Assembly (NCBI RefSeq): GCF_900095735.1
Contig: NZ_FNLO01000004.1
Location: forward strand, 328,199-392,198
DNA: 64,000 nt
Origin: Chitinasiproducens palmae
GTDB taxonomy: Bacteria > Pseudomonadota > Gammaproteobacteria > Burkholderiales > Burkholderiaceae
Reading direction: 5' to 3'
Made by a program: the position numbers and the translations under genes. Below the pieces are notes generated by a model. It was not told the DNA's origin. It saw only the letters and a program-made list of their open reading frames with translations, and did no database searches. Shown here piece after piece: positions 46,563 through 55,798 of the stretch. Within the stretch, counting starts at the first letter, position 1. Each line of letters starts with the position of its first letter.

Positions 46563-48007
46563 GCGGGAAACTCTTGCGGGCCGGGCGACGCTTCGCCGCT
46601 GCTGTCGGCAGTTTGGTGCGCGGCGGCCGCCAGCGACGCATGATCGGTCTTGCCGCTCGCGGTCAGCGGCAGGCTGTCGCGCACGATGAAACGCCGCGGC
46701 ACCTTGTATGCTTCGAGCCGCTGACGGCACCATGCGGCCAGCGCCGCCGACGTCGGCGCGGCCGCGCCGCTGGCCGGCTGGATGAAGGCCAGCACCTGTC
46801 GGCCGCGCAGCGGATCGGCGATGCCGTGCACCGACGCGGCCGCCACCGACGGGTGGCGAAGCAGCGCGGTCTCGACTTCATCCGGAAAGAGGTTCTTGCC
46901 CTGCGTCACGATCATTCGCTTCTGGCGTCCGGCCAGGCATAGACGGCCAGCCGCATCGACGTGCCCGACGTCGCGCACGGACAGCCAGTCCCGGTCGCGC
47001 AGCGCGGCGGTGTCGTCCTCGACCGCCGCGGCCACGTAGCCGCTGAACAACATCGGACTGCGCACGAAGATCAGGCCCGGGACGCCCGCCTCGGCTTCGC
47101 GCTCGGGCTGGTCGAGCGCGCGAATGCTCACCTCGACATTGGCGAACGGGTGCCCCACGACGGCATCCGGCAACGCGGGGTCCGCCTCGGTCCACGCCAT
47201 GAAGCTGGTTTCGGATGCGCCGTAGAACTCGATCAGGCGCGCATTCGGGAACAGCGCGCGCAGCTCGCCGGTACGGTGCCGCATCCAGCGCGCGCCGCTG
47301 ATCATCACCAATTGCACGGCATGGCATCGCGCAGTGGCGCGCCGTGCCGAGCGTTCCAGCATCAATGCCAATTGGCTCGGCACCGCGACCAGCGCCTGCG
47401 CGGCGCCATCCGCCAGCACGTCGAGCGCGCGCTGCGTGGCAAAGCGGCGTTGCACGACGGCGCCCGCGCCGGTCCACACGCCCAGCAGCATGCCGAACAG
47501 GAAGAGCGAGTGCGACAACCGCCCGGGCGCCAGGACGCGTGTCGCGGCACCGTCGCCAAAGCTGTCGAGGCATACGCGAAAGCTCTCGGTCCACGAACGG
47601 TGGGTCCGCCGAAAGCCCTTCGGCAGGCCGGTGCTGCCGGATGTGAAGCCAACGTAGAAATCGGTCTCGGGGCCGGGCGGCGGCCGTGCCGCGGGCCGGT
47701 CGTCGATGGCCGCGGCCACGCGGGCGCGCACCGATGCGGGCCAGTCCGGGTCGCCTACCGCCGCGGCCCGGCCACTGGCGACGATGCCGAGGAAGTCGAC
47801 CAGTTGTTCGACCGGCGACGCGTGTTCGCCCACCCAGACCGTGGCGGGCGCATCGCGCAGACCGGCGGCGCGCGCGGCGACGCCGGCCTGCAGCGCGCCG
47901 AACGTCAGCTGCGTAGCGCCGTCATCGAGTGCCACCGCGAGCGGCCGCCGCCCGGCCCAGTGGCGCAAGGCGGCGTCGAGCGTGGCAAAGAACGGCGCGG
48001 TCGCCAT
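46559..48007 (-). CDS. AMP-forming acyl-CoA ligase linked to biotin uptake (YhfT-like)
   Basis: A 482-residue ANL-superfamily acyl-CoA ligase that activates a carboxylic acid with ATP and joins it to CoA. Motifs: P-loop TSGSTGLPKG (about 123-132), the ATP/AMP motif EFYGASE, SVRDVGHVDAAGRLCLAGRQKRMI, and the catalytic Lys in LTASGKTDH. The ATG at 48007 overlaps the bioY stop in TGATG, and its own stop overlaps the thiolase start, so bioY, ligase and thiolase are translationally coupled. The pairing matches the yhfUTS arrangement of Bacillus. The acid substrate (pimelate or a fatty acid) is not determined. Confidence 0.86.
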   Translation of the reverse strand: MATAPFFATLDAALRHWAGRRPLAVALDDGATQLTFGALQAGVAARAAGLRDAPATVWVGEHASPVEQLVDFLGIVASGRAAAVGDPDWPASVRARVAAAIDDRPAARPPPGPETDFYVGFTSGSTGLPKGFRRTHRSWTESFRVCLDSFGDGAATRVLAPGRLSHSLFLFGMLLGVWTGAGAVVQRRFATQRALDVLADGAAQALVAVPSQLALMLERSARRATARCHAVQLVMISGARWMRHRTGELRALFPNARLIEFYGASETSFMAWTEADPALPDAVVGHPFANVEVSIRALDQPEREAEAGVPGLIFVRSPMLFSGYVAAAVEDDTAALRDRDWLSVRDVGHVDAAGRLCLAGRQKRMIVTQGKNLFPDEVETALLRHPSVAAASVHGIADPLRGRQVLAFIQPASGAAAPTSAALAAWCRQRLEAYKVPRRFIVRDSLPLTASGKTDHASLAAAAHQTADSSGEASPGPQEFPA

Positions 48008-48579
48008 CAACGCGGCGCGTCGAAATCCCAGTCAGGCATGCCGCGCGCCACCGTGTGGACGATCATCGCGCACACCACGCACTTGATCGCGTCGCCGGGG
48101 ATGAAGGCCATGCATGCGACGAACGCCTGCCCGACCGTCATGTGCGCGAGCCACGCCAGGCCGAGCACGCCAAACAGATAGACCACGCCGATGCCGCCGA
48201 TCACTGAAGCCAGGAAGGCACGCACCGCCATGCCGCGCGGCCCGCTGCCGGGCAGCACGCGCATTGCCAGGCCGGTCGCCAACGCGCCGAACGCCCAGCC
48301 CGGCAGGAAACCGGCCGACGGCGCCATGAAGGCGCCGAGGCCGCCGCGGCCGCCGGACAGCAGCGGCAGGCCCAGCGCAACGGCGAGCAGGAACAGCAGC
48401 AGTGCCTGAAAGCCGCGGCGCGGCCCCAACAAACAGCCGGCCAGCATCACGCCGAGCGACTGGATCGTGATCGGTACGCCGAACGGCAGATCCACTTTCG
48501 GGATCAGCCCGAAGACGGCCATCAGCGCCGCGAACAGCGCGACGAAGGACAGGGAGCGGGTGGAAACGGCTGAGGTCAT
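48007..48579 (-). CDS. bioY: Biotin transporter substrate-binding subunit BioY
   Basis: A 190-residue integral membrane protein of the BioY family, the biotin-binding S-component of an energy-coupling-factor transporter. It has about six helices and hallmarks IPITIQSLGVMLAG-like (here VPITIQSLGVMLAGCLLGPRRG), LPLLSGGRGGLGAFMAPSAGFLPGW, and a C-terminal FIPGDAIKCVVCAMI. The gene follows bioN on the same strand after 50 bp and is coupled to the ligase gene by TGATG. Confidence 0.94.
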   Translation of the reverse strand: MTSAVSTRSLSFVALFAALMAVFGLIPKVDLPFGVPITIQSLGVMLAGCLLGPRRGFQALLLFLLAVALGLPLLSGGRGGLGAFMAPSAGFLPGWAFGALATGLAMRVLPGSGPRGMAVRAFLASVIGGIGVVYLFGVLGLAWLAHMTVGQAFVACMAFIPGDAIKCVVCAMIVHTVARGMPDWDFDAPR

Positions 48580-48629
48580 CGAAGCTCCTGCAAGATGTGG
48601 TCAGGCGGTGTGCGAAACGGCAGCGGCGC

Positions 48630-49223
48630 TCAGGCGCCGAGCCGAACGGCAAGCGCGTCGGCAACACGGCGCGCCGTCGACAAGGTGCGTATCGTCAACG
48701 GCGCGAGCAGCGCGAAGCCGCCCGCGCGGCCGCTGCGCGCCCGATGCGCATCGTCGAGACGCCGCCATTGCGCGAAGAAATTTTCGGTGAAACGCAGCAT
48801 CAGGCCAAGCGCCAGGGCCAGCCGGGCGGTATCGACGCCAACGTGCCGCAACGGCCGCAAGACGGTCTCCAACACCGCCAGCAGGTCGTCGAAACGCGTG
48901 GTCAGCGTCAGCATCGCGCCGAGCAGCGATGCGCTGATCAGCCTTAGCGCGGTGATCGCGCCCAGTGCCGGCCGGCCGGTCCAGGCATGGAAAGCGACGA
49001 TCAGCGCGCAACCGATCGCCACCGACACCAGCATCCGGCGCGCACCGCGTCCACTGCGGCCGAGCGATGCGAAAAGCAATCCAATCAGCGCGCTTGCCGC
49101 CGCCAGCCAGACCAACCGTTCGGTGAGGAACAGGCCGGTGCCCATGACCGCGAGGACGGCCAGCTTCAGCGAGGCCGGTACTGCATGCAGCCAGGTACGT
49201 CGCGCAGCGTAGAGACTGTCCAT
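48630..49223 (-). CDS. bioN: Energy-coupling factor transmembrane protein BioN (CbiQ family)
   Basis: A 197-residue CbiQ/EcfT-family membrane subunit that couples the BioM ATPase to BioY. It has about four hydrophobic helices in the N-terminal half and the coupling helices with Ala-Arg-Ser-type motifs (ARSGRAG near 165-171) in the second half. It is shorter than general EcfT proteins, as is usual for BioN. ATG at 49223, 7 bp after the bioM stop, so the genes are coupled. Confidence 0.9.
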   Translation of the reverse strand: MDSLYAARRTWLHAVPASLKLAVLAVMGTGLFLTERLVWLAAASALIGLLFASLGRSGRGARRMLVSVAIGCALIVAFHAWTGRPALGAITALRLISASLLGAMLTLTTRFDDLLAVLETVLRPLRHVGVDTARLALALGLMLRFTENFFAQWRRLDDAHRARSGRAGGFALLAPLTIRTLSTARRVADALAVRLGA

Positions 49224-49230
49224 GGCGTCG

Positions 49231-49962
49231 TCAATAAGGCAGAGGAGGACGCTCGGCCAGCCGGCCGCGCACATCCGCTTCGTAGGCGGCGCAGACGCCA
49301 GGACCGTGGCCATCGGCACGCACGCGTCCGGCATCGAGCCAGATCACCCGTTCGAAGTCGCGCACGTGATCGAGCAGGTGCGTCGACACCACCAGTTGCT
49401 GCGCGGCCGCCGCGAGTTCCGCGGCCAGCAGCGACTGACCGGGCAGGTCCAGACTCGCGTACGGCTCGTCGAGCAGCAGCAGGCGCGGCGCCGAGATCAG
49501 CAGCGCAAGCAGGCAGACGCGCTGCCGCTGGCCCTGGCTCAGGCTGCCGACCGGGCGATCGGCCCACTCGCTCAAGCCGCGCGCGCCGAGGAAGTCACGC
49601 GCCCGCTCACGCGCCTCGCGGCGCGCAGTGCCGCGCGCCGTCAGGCCGAAGGCCAGTTCCTCGACCACGGTCGGATAGATGATCTGGTCGTCCGGATTCT
49701 GGAACATCAGGCCGACCAGCGCCGGCAAGGCGCCGCGCTCGCGCCGCACGTCGCGCCCATAGACATGCACCGTTCCGCTCTGCGGTGCATCCAGCCCGCA
49801 AAGGAGCCGGAACAGACTGCTCTTGCCGGCGCCGTTGTCACCGATCAGGCCGATGCGCCGTTCACCGAGTGTCAGCGACAGACGGTCGAAGACGGTCGTC
49901 GTGCCACGCAGCAGGGTCACGCCATCGAGGGCGACGCAGGATGCGTCGGAAGCTACGGTCAT
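49231..49962 (-). CDS. bioM: Biotin transport ATP-binding protein BioM
   Basis: A 243-residue ABC ATPase. Walker A is GDNGAGKSS, the signature is SLSQGQRQRV, Walker B is LLLLDEP with STHL as the switch histidine region, and FQNPDDQIIYPTVVEELAFG is the Q-loop segment typical of energy-coupling-factor ATPases. With BioN and BioY it imports biotin. The ATG at 49962 is used; a GTG at 49986 is an alternative. First gene of bioM-bioN-bioY-ligase-thiolase. No BioR or BirA operator was recognised in the upstream 360 bp. Confidence 0.93.
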   Translation of the reverse strand: MTVASDASCVALDGVTLLRGTTTVFDRLSLTLGERRIGLIGDNGAGKSSLFRLLCGLDAPQSGTVHVYGRDVRRERGALPALVGLMFQNPDDQIIYPTVVEELAFGLTARGTARREARERARDFLGARGLSEWADRPVGSLSQGQRQRVCLLALLISAPRLLLLDEPYASLDLPGQSLLAAELAAAAQQLVVSTHLLDHVRDFERVIWLDAGRVRADGHGPGVCAAYEADVRGRLAERPPLPY

Positions 49963-50322
49963 AGGGTCGATGCCCGGCGCCGACACGCCAGCGCGCCCCG
50001 ACCTGCCGCGCCTGTTGCCAAGCGCGCGGCAGGTCGCGCGCCCTGTCGAGGCGCCGCGCCGACGCAGCCGGCGACGCCACGGGCCGGTTGCGGGCGCTCA
50101 TTATAGAGCGCGCGGCGGCCAGCGGCAGGGGCGCCAGGCAGTAGGAAGCGCTGCGCCGCGATCGTCGACCTGCGTGGTGATGGCCGAGTGCGCACCGGCG
50201 TCGCTTCGACGCGACCATTGCCACGCCGACGCGCGCGATCTGCCCGCGCGGCTTAGCTTGCCGAGGCAAGACTGGCATAATCACGGCAAAGGCCGCGCCG
50301 CCCTGCGCGGCCTGTTCTACAG
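49963..50322. other. Divergent intergenic region bioM / MFS gene
   Basis: About 360 bp between divergent genes with no supported coding frame. It should hold the biotin operon promoter, but no clear operator palindrome or hexamer pair was found. Confidence 0.35.
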
Positions 50323-51804
50323 ATGAACGGCGTCACGACAACGAAACGGCGACCTCGCGCCATCTTCGCGGCGTCCGCCGTCCTCGGTCGCGCGCTCTCC
50401 ATGCAACTGGTCCAGAAGGCTTTCATCATCCCGTTCATCGTCGCCTGCGCGATGTTCATCGAGGCAGTCGACGCGAATATCGTCGTCACCGCACTACCGT
50501 CGATCGCCCGGGACTTCGGACGCGATCCGGTGGCCCTGCAGATTGCCGTCACCAGCTACGTCGTCGGGCTCGGCGTCTTCATCCCGATCTGCGGCTGGAT
50601 GGCCGACCGCTTCGGCGCGCGGCGCATCTTCGGCACCGCGATCGGCCTGTTCATCGTGGCTTCCCTGCTGTGCGCGGTCGCGCAGTCGCTGGCCATGCTC
50701 ACCGTGGCGCGTTTCATCCAGGGCATCGGCGGCGCGATGATGGTGCCGGTCGGACGGATCCTGATCTTCCGCGCGATGCCGCGTCACGAACTGGTGCGGG
50801 CGATGAACTACATCAGCCTGCCAGCGCTGCTCGGGCCGGCCTTCGGTCCGCTGCTCGGCGGCTTTCTCACCACCTACCTGCACTGGCGTCTGGTCTTCCT
50901 GATCAATCTGCCGATCGGCCTGTATGGGGTCTGGCTGACGCGGCGCTTCATCCCGTACACCCGCGAAGCACATCCGGGCCGGCTCGATTGGACCGGCTTC
51001 GTGCTGTCGGCGATCGGCGGCGCCGTGCTGCTGCTCGGCCTGTCGCTGATCGGCGGCGCCCTGGTGCCGACCCGCTACGCGCTGGTGCTGTGCGCGATCG
51101 GCGCGACGATGGTCGGAAGCTATGTGTTCTACGCGCGTCGCGTCGCGCTGCCACTGCTCGACCTGCGTTTCTTCCGCATTCCGACCTTCCAGGCCAGCGT
51201 CCTCGGCGGCTCGTTGTTTCGCATCGGGCTTGGCGCCTGGCCTTTCCTGCTGCCGCTGTCGATGCAGGAGGCGCATGGCATGACCGCCTTTCAGGCGGGC
51301 GGCATCGCCTGCGGCTCGGCGGTCGGCGGCATGTTCATGAAGTCGTTGGCGCCGCGTGCCCTGCGCCGCTTCGGTTTCCGAACCACCCTGCTCTACAACG
51401 CGGCTTTCGCCGGGGTCGCGATCGCGATCTGCGGCCTGCTGTTTCCCGGTACGCCAGTCTGGCTGATCTGGTTGGTGGTGCTGCTCGGCGGCTTCTTCCC
51501 GGCGCTGCAATTCACCGGCCTGAACACGCTCGCCTATGCCGAGATCAAGAGCACCGAAGTTGGACGGGCGACCAGCCTCGCCAGCGTCGTGCAACAGCTC
51601 TCGCTGGGCCTGGGCGTGACAATCGCCGGGATGGTCGTGCAGGCGACGCGCGCTTTGCATGGCAGCGCCACGCTCGGCTGGGAAGACTTTGCACCGGCAT
51701 ACTTCGTGGTCGGTCTGTTCAGCCTGATGTCGATTCCGGTCACGCGGCGCCTCGCGCCGGGCACCGGCGACGACATTGCGCGCGGGCACCGCGCCAAGGA
51801 ATAG
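50323..51804 (+). CDS. DHA2-type MFS multidrug/metabolite exporter
   Basis: A 493-residue major facilitator of the EmrB/QacA (DHA2) type. Landmarks: DANIVVTALPSIARDFG in helix 1, GWMADRFGARRIFG after helix 2, RFIQGIGGAMMVPVGR and the helix-5 antiporter motif GPAFGPLLGGFL. About 13-14 hydrophobic helices are expected. The start may be the internal Met at 50401 (MQLVQKAF), since the first 26 residues look atypical. It is convergent with crtE with only 40 bp between them. Substrate unknown. Confidence 0.88.
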   Translation: MNGVTTTKRRPRAIFAASAVLGRALSMQLVQKAFIIPFIVACAMFIEAVDANIVVTALPSIARDFGRDPVALQIAVTSYVVGLGVFIPICGWMADRFGARRIFGTAIGLFIVASLLCAVAQSLAMLTVARFIQGIGGAMMVPVGRILIFRAMPRHELVRAMNYISLPALLGPAFGPLLGGFLTTYLHWRLVFLINLPIGLYGVWLTRRFIPYTREAHPGRLDWTGFVLSAIGGAVLLLGLSLIGGALVPTRYALVLCAIGATMVGSYVFYARRVALPLLDLRFFRIPTFQASVLGGSLFRIGLGAWPFLLPLSMQEAHGMTAFQAGGIACGSAVGGMFMKSLAPRALRRFGFRTTLLYNAAFAGVAIAICGLLFPGTPVWLIWLVVLLGGFFPALQFTGLNTLAYAEIKSTEVGRATSLASVVQQLSLGLGVTIAGMVVQATRALHGSATLGWEDFAPAYFVVGLFSLMSIPVTRRLAPGTGDDIARGHRAKE

Positions 51805-51844
51805 CCGCCCGGGCAGCGTGCGCTGCCAAGCGCCGTCCCGCTGG

Positions 51845-52837
51845 TCAGGCAGCCGCGACGCGGGTAGTGCCGGCCGGTGCGCCAGTGGCACGCCGGCCGC
51901 GCGACGACTTGACGGCGCGTGACGCATCCGTCAAGCCACTGGCAGGAAACAGCGTGTGCATGAAGCGGCGCATGCCATCGCGTTCCGCATAGGCGTCCGC
52001 CAGCAGCGCATCGGCGCGGCAGACGTGCAGCGACGCGCGTTGTCGCACACCCTCCACGCCCAGCAGCGCCACCAGCGTCGACTTGCCCGCGTCCAGCCCG
52101 ACATCCTTGCCGGTGACCGCGCTGTCGTTGCCGGCGCCATCCTTCAGGTCGTCGTAGAGCTGGAAGGCCTGTCCCAGTTCATCGGCGAACGCACGCAGGC
52201 AGCCGCGCGTGCGGGCATCCGCTTGCGCGACGATGCCCGCCATCTCCATGGCCGCGCCAAACAGCATGCTGGTCTTCAGCGCGTTGGTCTGCGCGATCGT
52301 CTCCGCGGAACGCGGCGCCGCCCCGTCACGCAGGTCCTGATACTGGCCCTTGACCAGTCCCTGGGTGCCGATCGCGGCGGCGAGCTCGCCCGACAAGGTC
52401 GCGCGATCTTCCGCCGCCACGCCATCGAGCGAGGCGACGATACGGAATGCATGACTGAGCAATGCGACCGACGCCAGAATCGCCACGTCCTCGCCGAAGC
52501 GCCGGTGTGTGGTCGGCCGACCGCGCCGCAGTGCCGCGTTGTCCATGCACGGCATGTCGTCGAGGATCAGCGACGCGCTGTGCACCATCTCCAGCGCACA
52601 GGCCAGGTCGCACACAGCCGGTAGCGTGCAGCCGAGGTCGTGCGCCGCCACCATCAGCAGCAGCGGCCGCAGACGCTTGCCCGGCGCGAGCGAACAGTCG
52701 CGCATGGCCAGGCCGACCAGATCGCGTTCGTCCGACTGCGGCAGCAGCTCGGACAGCCTGCGCTCGCAGGCCTGCTTCAACGCCGGCAGGTCGCGGCTGT
52801 TCGGGTCGATCGATTTCGGCGGGGACGTCAAGGGCAT
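51845..52837 (-). CDS. crtE: Geranylgeranyl diphosphate synthase
   Basis: A 330-residue trans-isoprenyl diphosphate synthase that builds the C20 precursor of carotenoids. The first aspartate-rich motif is DDMPCMD (93-99) and the second YDDLKD (228-233), with GKRLRP binding the homoallylic pyrophosphate. The insertion in the first motif (DDxxxxD) is typical of bacterial CrtE. The C-terminal ~20 residues are basic and low in complexity. Unlike in Pantoea-type clusters, where crtE leads the operon, here it is on the opposite strand, divergent from crtX with 229 bp between. Confidence 0.94.
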   Translation of the reverse strand: MPLTSPPKSIDPNSRDLPALKQACERRLSELLPQSDERDLVGLAMRDCSLAPGKRLRPLLLMVAAHDLGCTLPAVCDLACALEMVHSASLILDDMPCMDNAALRRGRPTTHRRFGEDVAILASVALLSHAFRIVASLDGVAAEDRATLSGELAAAIGTQGLVKGQYQDLRDGAAPRSAETIAQTNALKTSMLFGAAMEMAGIVAQADARTRGCLRAFADELGQAFQLYDDLKDGAGNDSAVTGKDVGLDAGKSTLVALLGVEGVRQRASLHVCRADALLADAYAERDGMRRFMHTLFPASGLTDASRAVKSSRGRRATGAPAGTTRVAAA

Positions 52838-53066
52838 GGCGGCGGCTTCGGCGATTCGTAACGTGGTTTGACCATCTTACGGACCACGGACGAAATCCGC
52901 TGCCCCGCGGCGCGCATGCCGCGAGCCGCCCCGCTCGCTTGCAGAGCAGGATGGCCGGAAGCCCGATACGATGGTTCCAACACCGTGAAGAAAGCCCGAT
53001 GAACGCCGCCCACTCTCACTGCCTCGTCAAGCAACGTCCGACACGCAAACCCACCGGTCCGCGTCG
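52838..53066. promoter_or_regulatory. Divergent crtE/crtX promoter region
   Basis: The 229-bp space between the two start codons must carry the promoters for both carotenoid transcripts. No clear hexamers, operator palindromes or ribosome sites can be named, so this is a position-based call only. Confidence 0.35.
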
Positions 53067-54485
53067 ATGAGCACGATCCGCGCCATGCGGCTCGGCATAA
53101 TCGCGCCACCGTTCTTCAGCCATTTCAATGCGCTGGAGGCGCTGGCGGCCGAACTCGTCGCGCGCGGGCATCGGGTGACCTTCATTCATCAGGCCGATGC
53201 ACGCGGATGGCTCCGCGACGGCGCGGTCGGCTTCGAAACAGTGGGTACGCGCAGCCACCCGCCAGGCTCGCTCGCCGCGACCTTGCGTCGCGCCGCCAAT
53301 CCCGGCGGGCCGCTCGGCTTGCGCCGGGTGATCGTCGAAATGGCGCGGACGACCGCCATGCTGTGCGAAGCACTGCCCGAAGTTGCAACGGCGCTCCATC
53401 TCGACGGGCTGGTGTGCGACCAGATGGAGGCGGCAGGCGGTCTGGTGGCCGAGGCGCTCGGCCTGCCATTCGTCTCGGTGGCGTGCGCGCTGCCGGTCAA
53501 CCGCGAGCCCGGCCTGCCGCTGCCGGTAATGCCCTTCTCTTACGGGGATGACGAACGATCGCTGGCCATCTGTCGTGGCAGTACGCAGGTCTATGACGTG
53601 CTGATGACACCGCACCGACGAACCATCGCGGCACAGGCCACCCGCCTTGGCTTGCCGGCTCGCGATGGTTTGCATGCCTGCCTTTCGCCGTACGCGCAAC
53701 TCAGCCAGACCGTTGCTGCGTTCGATTTCCCACGCCGGCAGGCACCGGCCGGCTTCCATGCAGTCGGCCCGCTACGCGTCTCCCGCGCAATGCAACGCGC
53801 GTTGCCTTTCCCGGTCGCGGCCGACCGCCCGTTCGTGTTCGCCTCGCTCGGAACCCTGCAGGGCCATCGCCTGCCGATCTTCCGGCGTATCGCGCGCGCC
53901 TGCCGGGCGCTCGATGCCCAGTTGCTGATCGCGCATTGCGGCGGTCTCGATGCCGCCGCGGCCGACCGGCTGCGCGCGGACGGCGCAACCTGGGTCACCG
54001 ATTTCGTCGACCAGTCGGCCGCCCTCGCGCGCGCCGACGCCGTGGTCTCGCACGGTGGCCTGAATACGGTGATGGACGCAGTGGCCGCGCGCACGCCGAT
54101 CCTGGTCCTGCCGATCGCGTTCGACCAGGCCGGCGTCGCCGCCCGTGTCGTGCACGCCGGCATCGGTCTGCGCCTGTCGCGCCGGGCGAGCGCGCGAGCC
54201 TTGCGCGACAGGCTCGCGACGCTGCTCGACACCTCGTCCGCGGCAGCCGCGCAGCGGCGGCAGCGGCTGGCGGCGCTGGCCGAAGCACTCGACGAGGCCG
54301 GCGGCGTCGCCTATGCGGCGGACATTGTCGAAAGCGTGCTCGCGCAGCACGCGGCACGCACCTTGGCGCCGGCGGTCCCGGCCACGCCTTACGATCGGGC
54401 ATCGCCGTCGCCGGGCCACGGCCCGGCAAGCGATGCGCGTCGCGCGGCGGCCTCTGCAGGCGCCGATCCCGGGGCGGTTCAATGA
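53067..54485 (+). CDS. crtX: Zeaxanthin glucosyltransferase
   Basis: A 472-residue GT1-family glycosyltransferase that adds glucose from UDP-glucose to zeaxanthin. The N-terminus (LGIIAPPFFSHFNALEALAAELVARGHRVTFIH) and the C-terminal sugar-nucleotide signature (WVTDFVDQSAALARADAVVSHGGLNTVMDAVAARTPILVLPIAFDQ) match CrtX. A Pro/Ala-rich tail of about 40 residues follows the core. Start at 53067, or possibly the Met at 53085; neither has a strong ribosome site. First gene of the crtX-Y-I-B operon; its stop overlaps the crtY start (ATGA). Confidence 0.93.
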   Translation: MSTIRAMRLGIIAPPFFSHFNALEALAAELVARGHRVTFIHQADARGWLRDGAVGFETVGTRSHPPGSLAATLRRAANPGGPLGLRRVIVEMARTTAMLCEALPEVATALHLDGLVCDQMEAAGGLVAEALGLPFVSVACALPVNREPGLPLPVMPFSYGDDERSLAICRGSTQVYDVLMTPHRRTIAAQATRLGLPARDGLHACLSPYAQLSQTVAAFDFPRRQAPAGFHAVGPLRVSRAMQRALPFPVAADRPFVFASLGTLQGHRLPIFRRIARACRALDAQLLIAHCGGLDAAAADRLRADGATWVTDFVDQSAALARADAVVSHGGLNTVMDAVAARTPILVLPIAFDQAGVAARVVHAGIGLRLSRRASARALRDRLATLLDTSSAAAAQRRQRLAALAEALDEAGGVAYAADIVESVLAQHAARTLAPAVPATPYDRASPSPGHGPASDARRAAASAGADPGAVQ

Positions 54486-55798
54486 GTGACCTGGTGAGTG
54501 CTCCGAAACATGACACGATGAATGGGCCGATGAACGGGCCGATGACGGCGCGCAGCTACGACCTGATCCTGCTCGGCGGCGGCCTGGCCAACGCGTTGAT
54601 TGCGTGGCGGCTCGCGACCGAGCGGCCGGACTTGCGCCTGCTGGTGATCGAGCAAGACGCGCTCGGCGGCAATCACACCTGGTCCTTTCATGAGCACGAC
54701 CTCGATGCGGCCCAGCAACGGTGGCTTGCGCCATTGGTCGGTGCACGCTGGCCTGCCTACCGCGTACGCTTTCCCGCGCACGAGCGAACCCTGAACAGCG
54801 CGTATGCGAGCGTGCGCTCGCACGATCTGGCGCGCGTCGTCGGCGCGGCGCTCGGCGACGCGCTGCTGCCCCACACCTCGGCGTCGATCGTCGACGCGTC
54901 CACCGTGCGCCTGGCCGACGGCACCGAGTTGCAGGCGCGCGCGATTCTCGACGGCCGGGGGGCGACGCCAAGCGCCCATCTCGCCTTGGGCTATCAGACC
55001 TTCGTCGGGCAGGAGGTGCGCATCGCGCGTCCGCATGGACTGACCTTGCCGGTCATCATGGATGCGAGCGTCATGCAGGCAGGCGGCTATCGCTTCGTCT
55101 ACGTACTGCCCTTCGACGCACACACGCTGTTGATCGAGGATACGCACTACGTCGACGACCAGTCGCTGCCGCTCGAACGATTGCGCGCGAACATCGCTGC
55201 CTACGCGGACGCGCAGGGCTGGCGGATCGAAGCCGTATTGCGCGAGGAGCGCGGCGCGTTGCCGATCGTGCTGGCTGGCGACTTCGACGCATTCTGGCGC
55301 GACGCTGGCGGCCAACCGCGCAGTGGCCTGCGTGCCGGCCTCTTTCATCCGACCACTGGCTATTCGTTGCCCCACGCAGTGCGTCTGGCCGAGCGCATCG
55401 CCGCGCGCTACCGGCGTGCCGGCGAGGGCTTGCGCGGCGGCAAGAGCGGCAGAGAGGACGTCAAGGAAGGCATGGCTGGCAGCATGGACGACAGCCTGCC
55501 CGACACCGCCGTGCTGTTCGACACAATTCACGCCGAGGCACATCGCGCATGGCGCGCGCAGGGCTTCTTCCGCTTGCTGAACCGCATGCTTTTCCTGGCC
55601 GGCGATGCCGATCAGCGCTGGCAGGTGATGCAGCGCTTCTATCGCTTGCCCGAACCATTGATTCAGCGTTTCTACGCTGGCCGCCTCACGTCGCTGGATA
55701 AATTGCGCATCGTCAGCGGCAAGCCGCCGGTCCCGGTCGGACAGGCGATCGATGCCGCGCGGCGCATTCATCCTCACCAGATCAGGACACACGCATGA
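54482..55798 (+). CDS. crtY: Lycopene beta-cyclase
   Basis: A 438-residue CrtY-type lycopene cyclase, turning lycopene into beta-carotene. The flavin/dinucleotide motif is DLILLGGGLANALIAWRL, followed by the family's GGNHTWSFHEHDL, ILDGRG and FHPTTGYSLPHAVRLA. The usual CrtY length is about 385; the excess lies in an N-terminal ~20 residues and an inserted charged stretch near residues 315-340 (GGKSGREDVKEGMAGSMDD). The ATG at 54482 overlaps the crtX stop; the crtI start overlaps its stop. The upstream open frame to 53936 is a shadow of crtX. Confidence 0.93.
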   Translation: MSDLVSAPKHDTMNGPMNGPMTARSYDLILLGGGLANALIAWRLATERPDLRLLVIEQDALGGNHTWSFHEHDLDAAQQRWLAPLVGARWPAYRVRFPAHERTLNSAYASVRSHDLARVVGAALGDALLPHTSASIVDASTVRLADGTELQARAILDGRGATPSAHLALGYQTFVGQEVRIARPHGLTLPVIMDASVMQAGGYRFVYVLPFDAHTLLIEDTHYVDDQSLPLERLRANIAAYADAQGWRIEAVLREERGALPIVLAGDFDAFWRDAGGQPRSGLRAGLFHPTTGYSLPHAVRLAERIAARYRRAGEGLRGGKSGREDVKEGMAGSMDDSLPDTAVLFDTIHAEAHRAWRAQGFFRLLNRMLFLAGDADQRWQVMQRFYRLPEPLIQRFYAGRLTSLDKLRIVSGKPPVPVGQAIDAARRIHPHQIRTHA

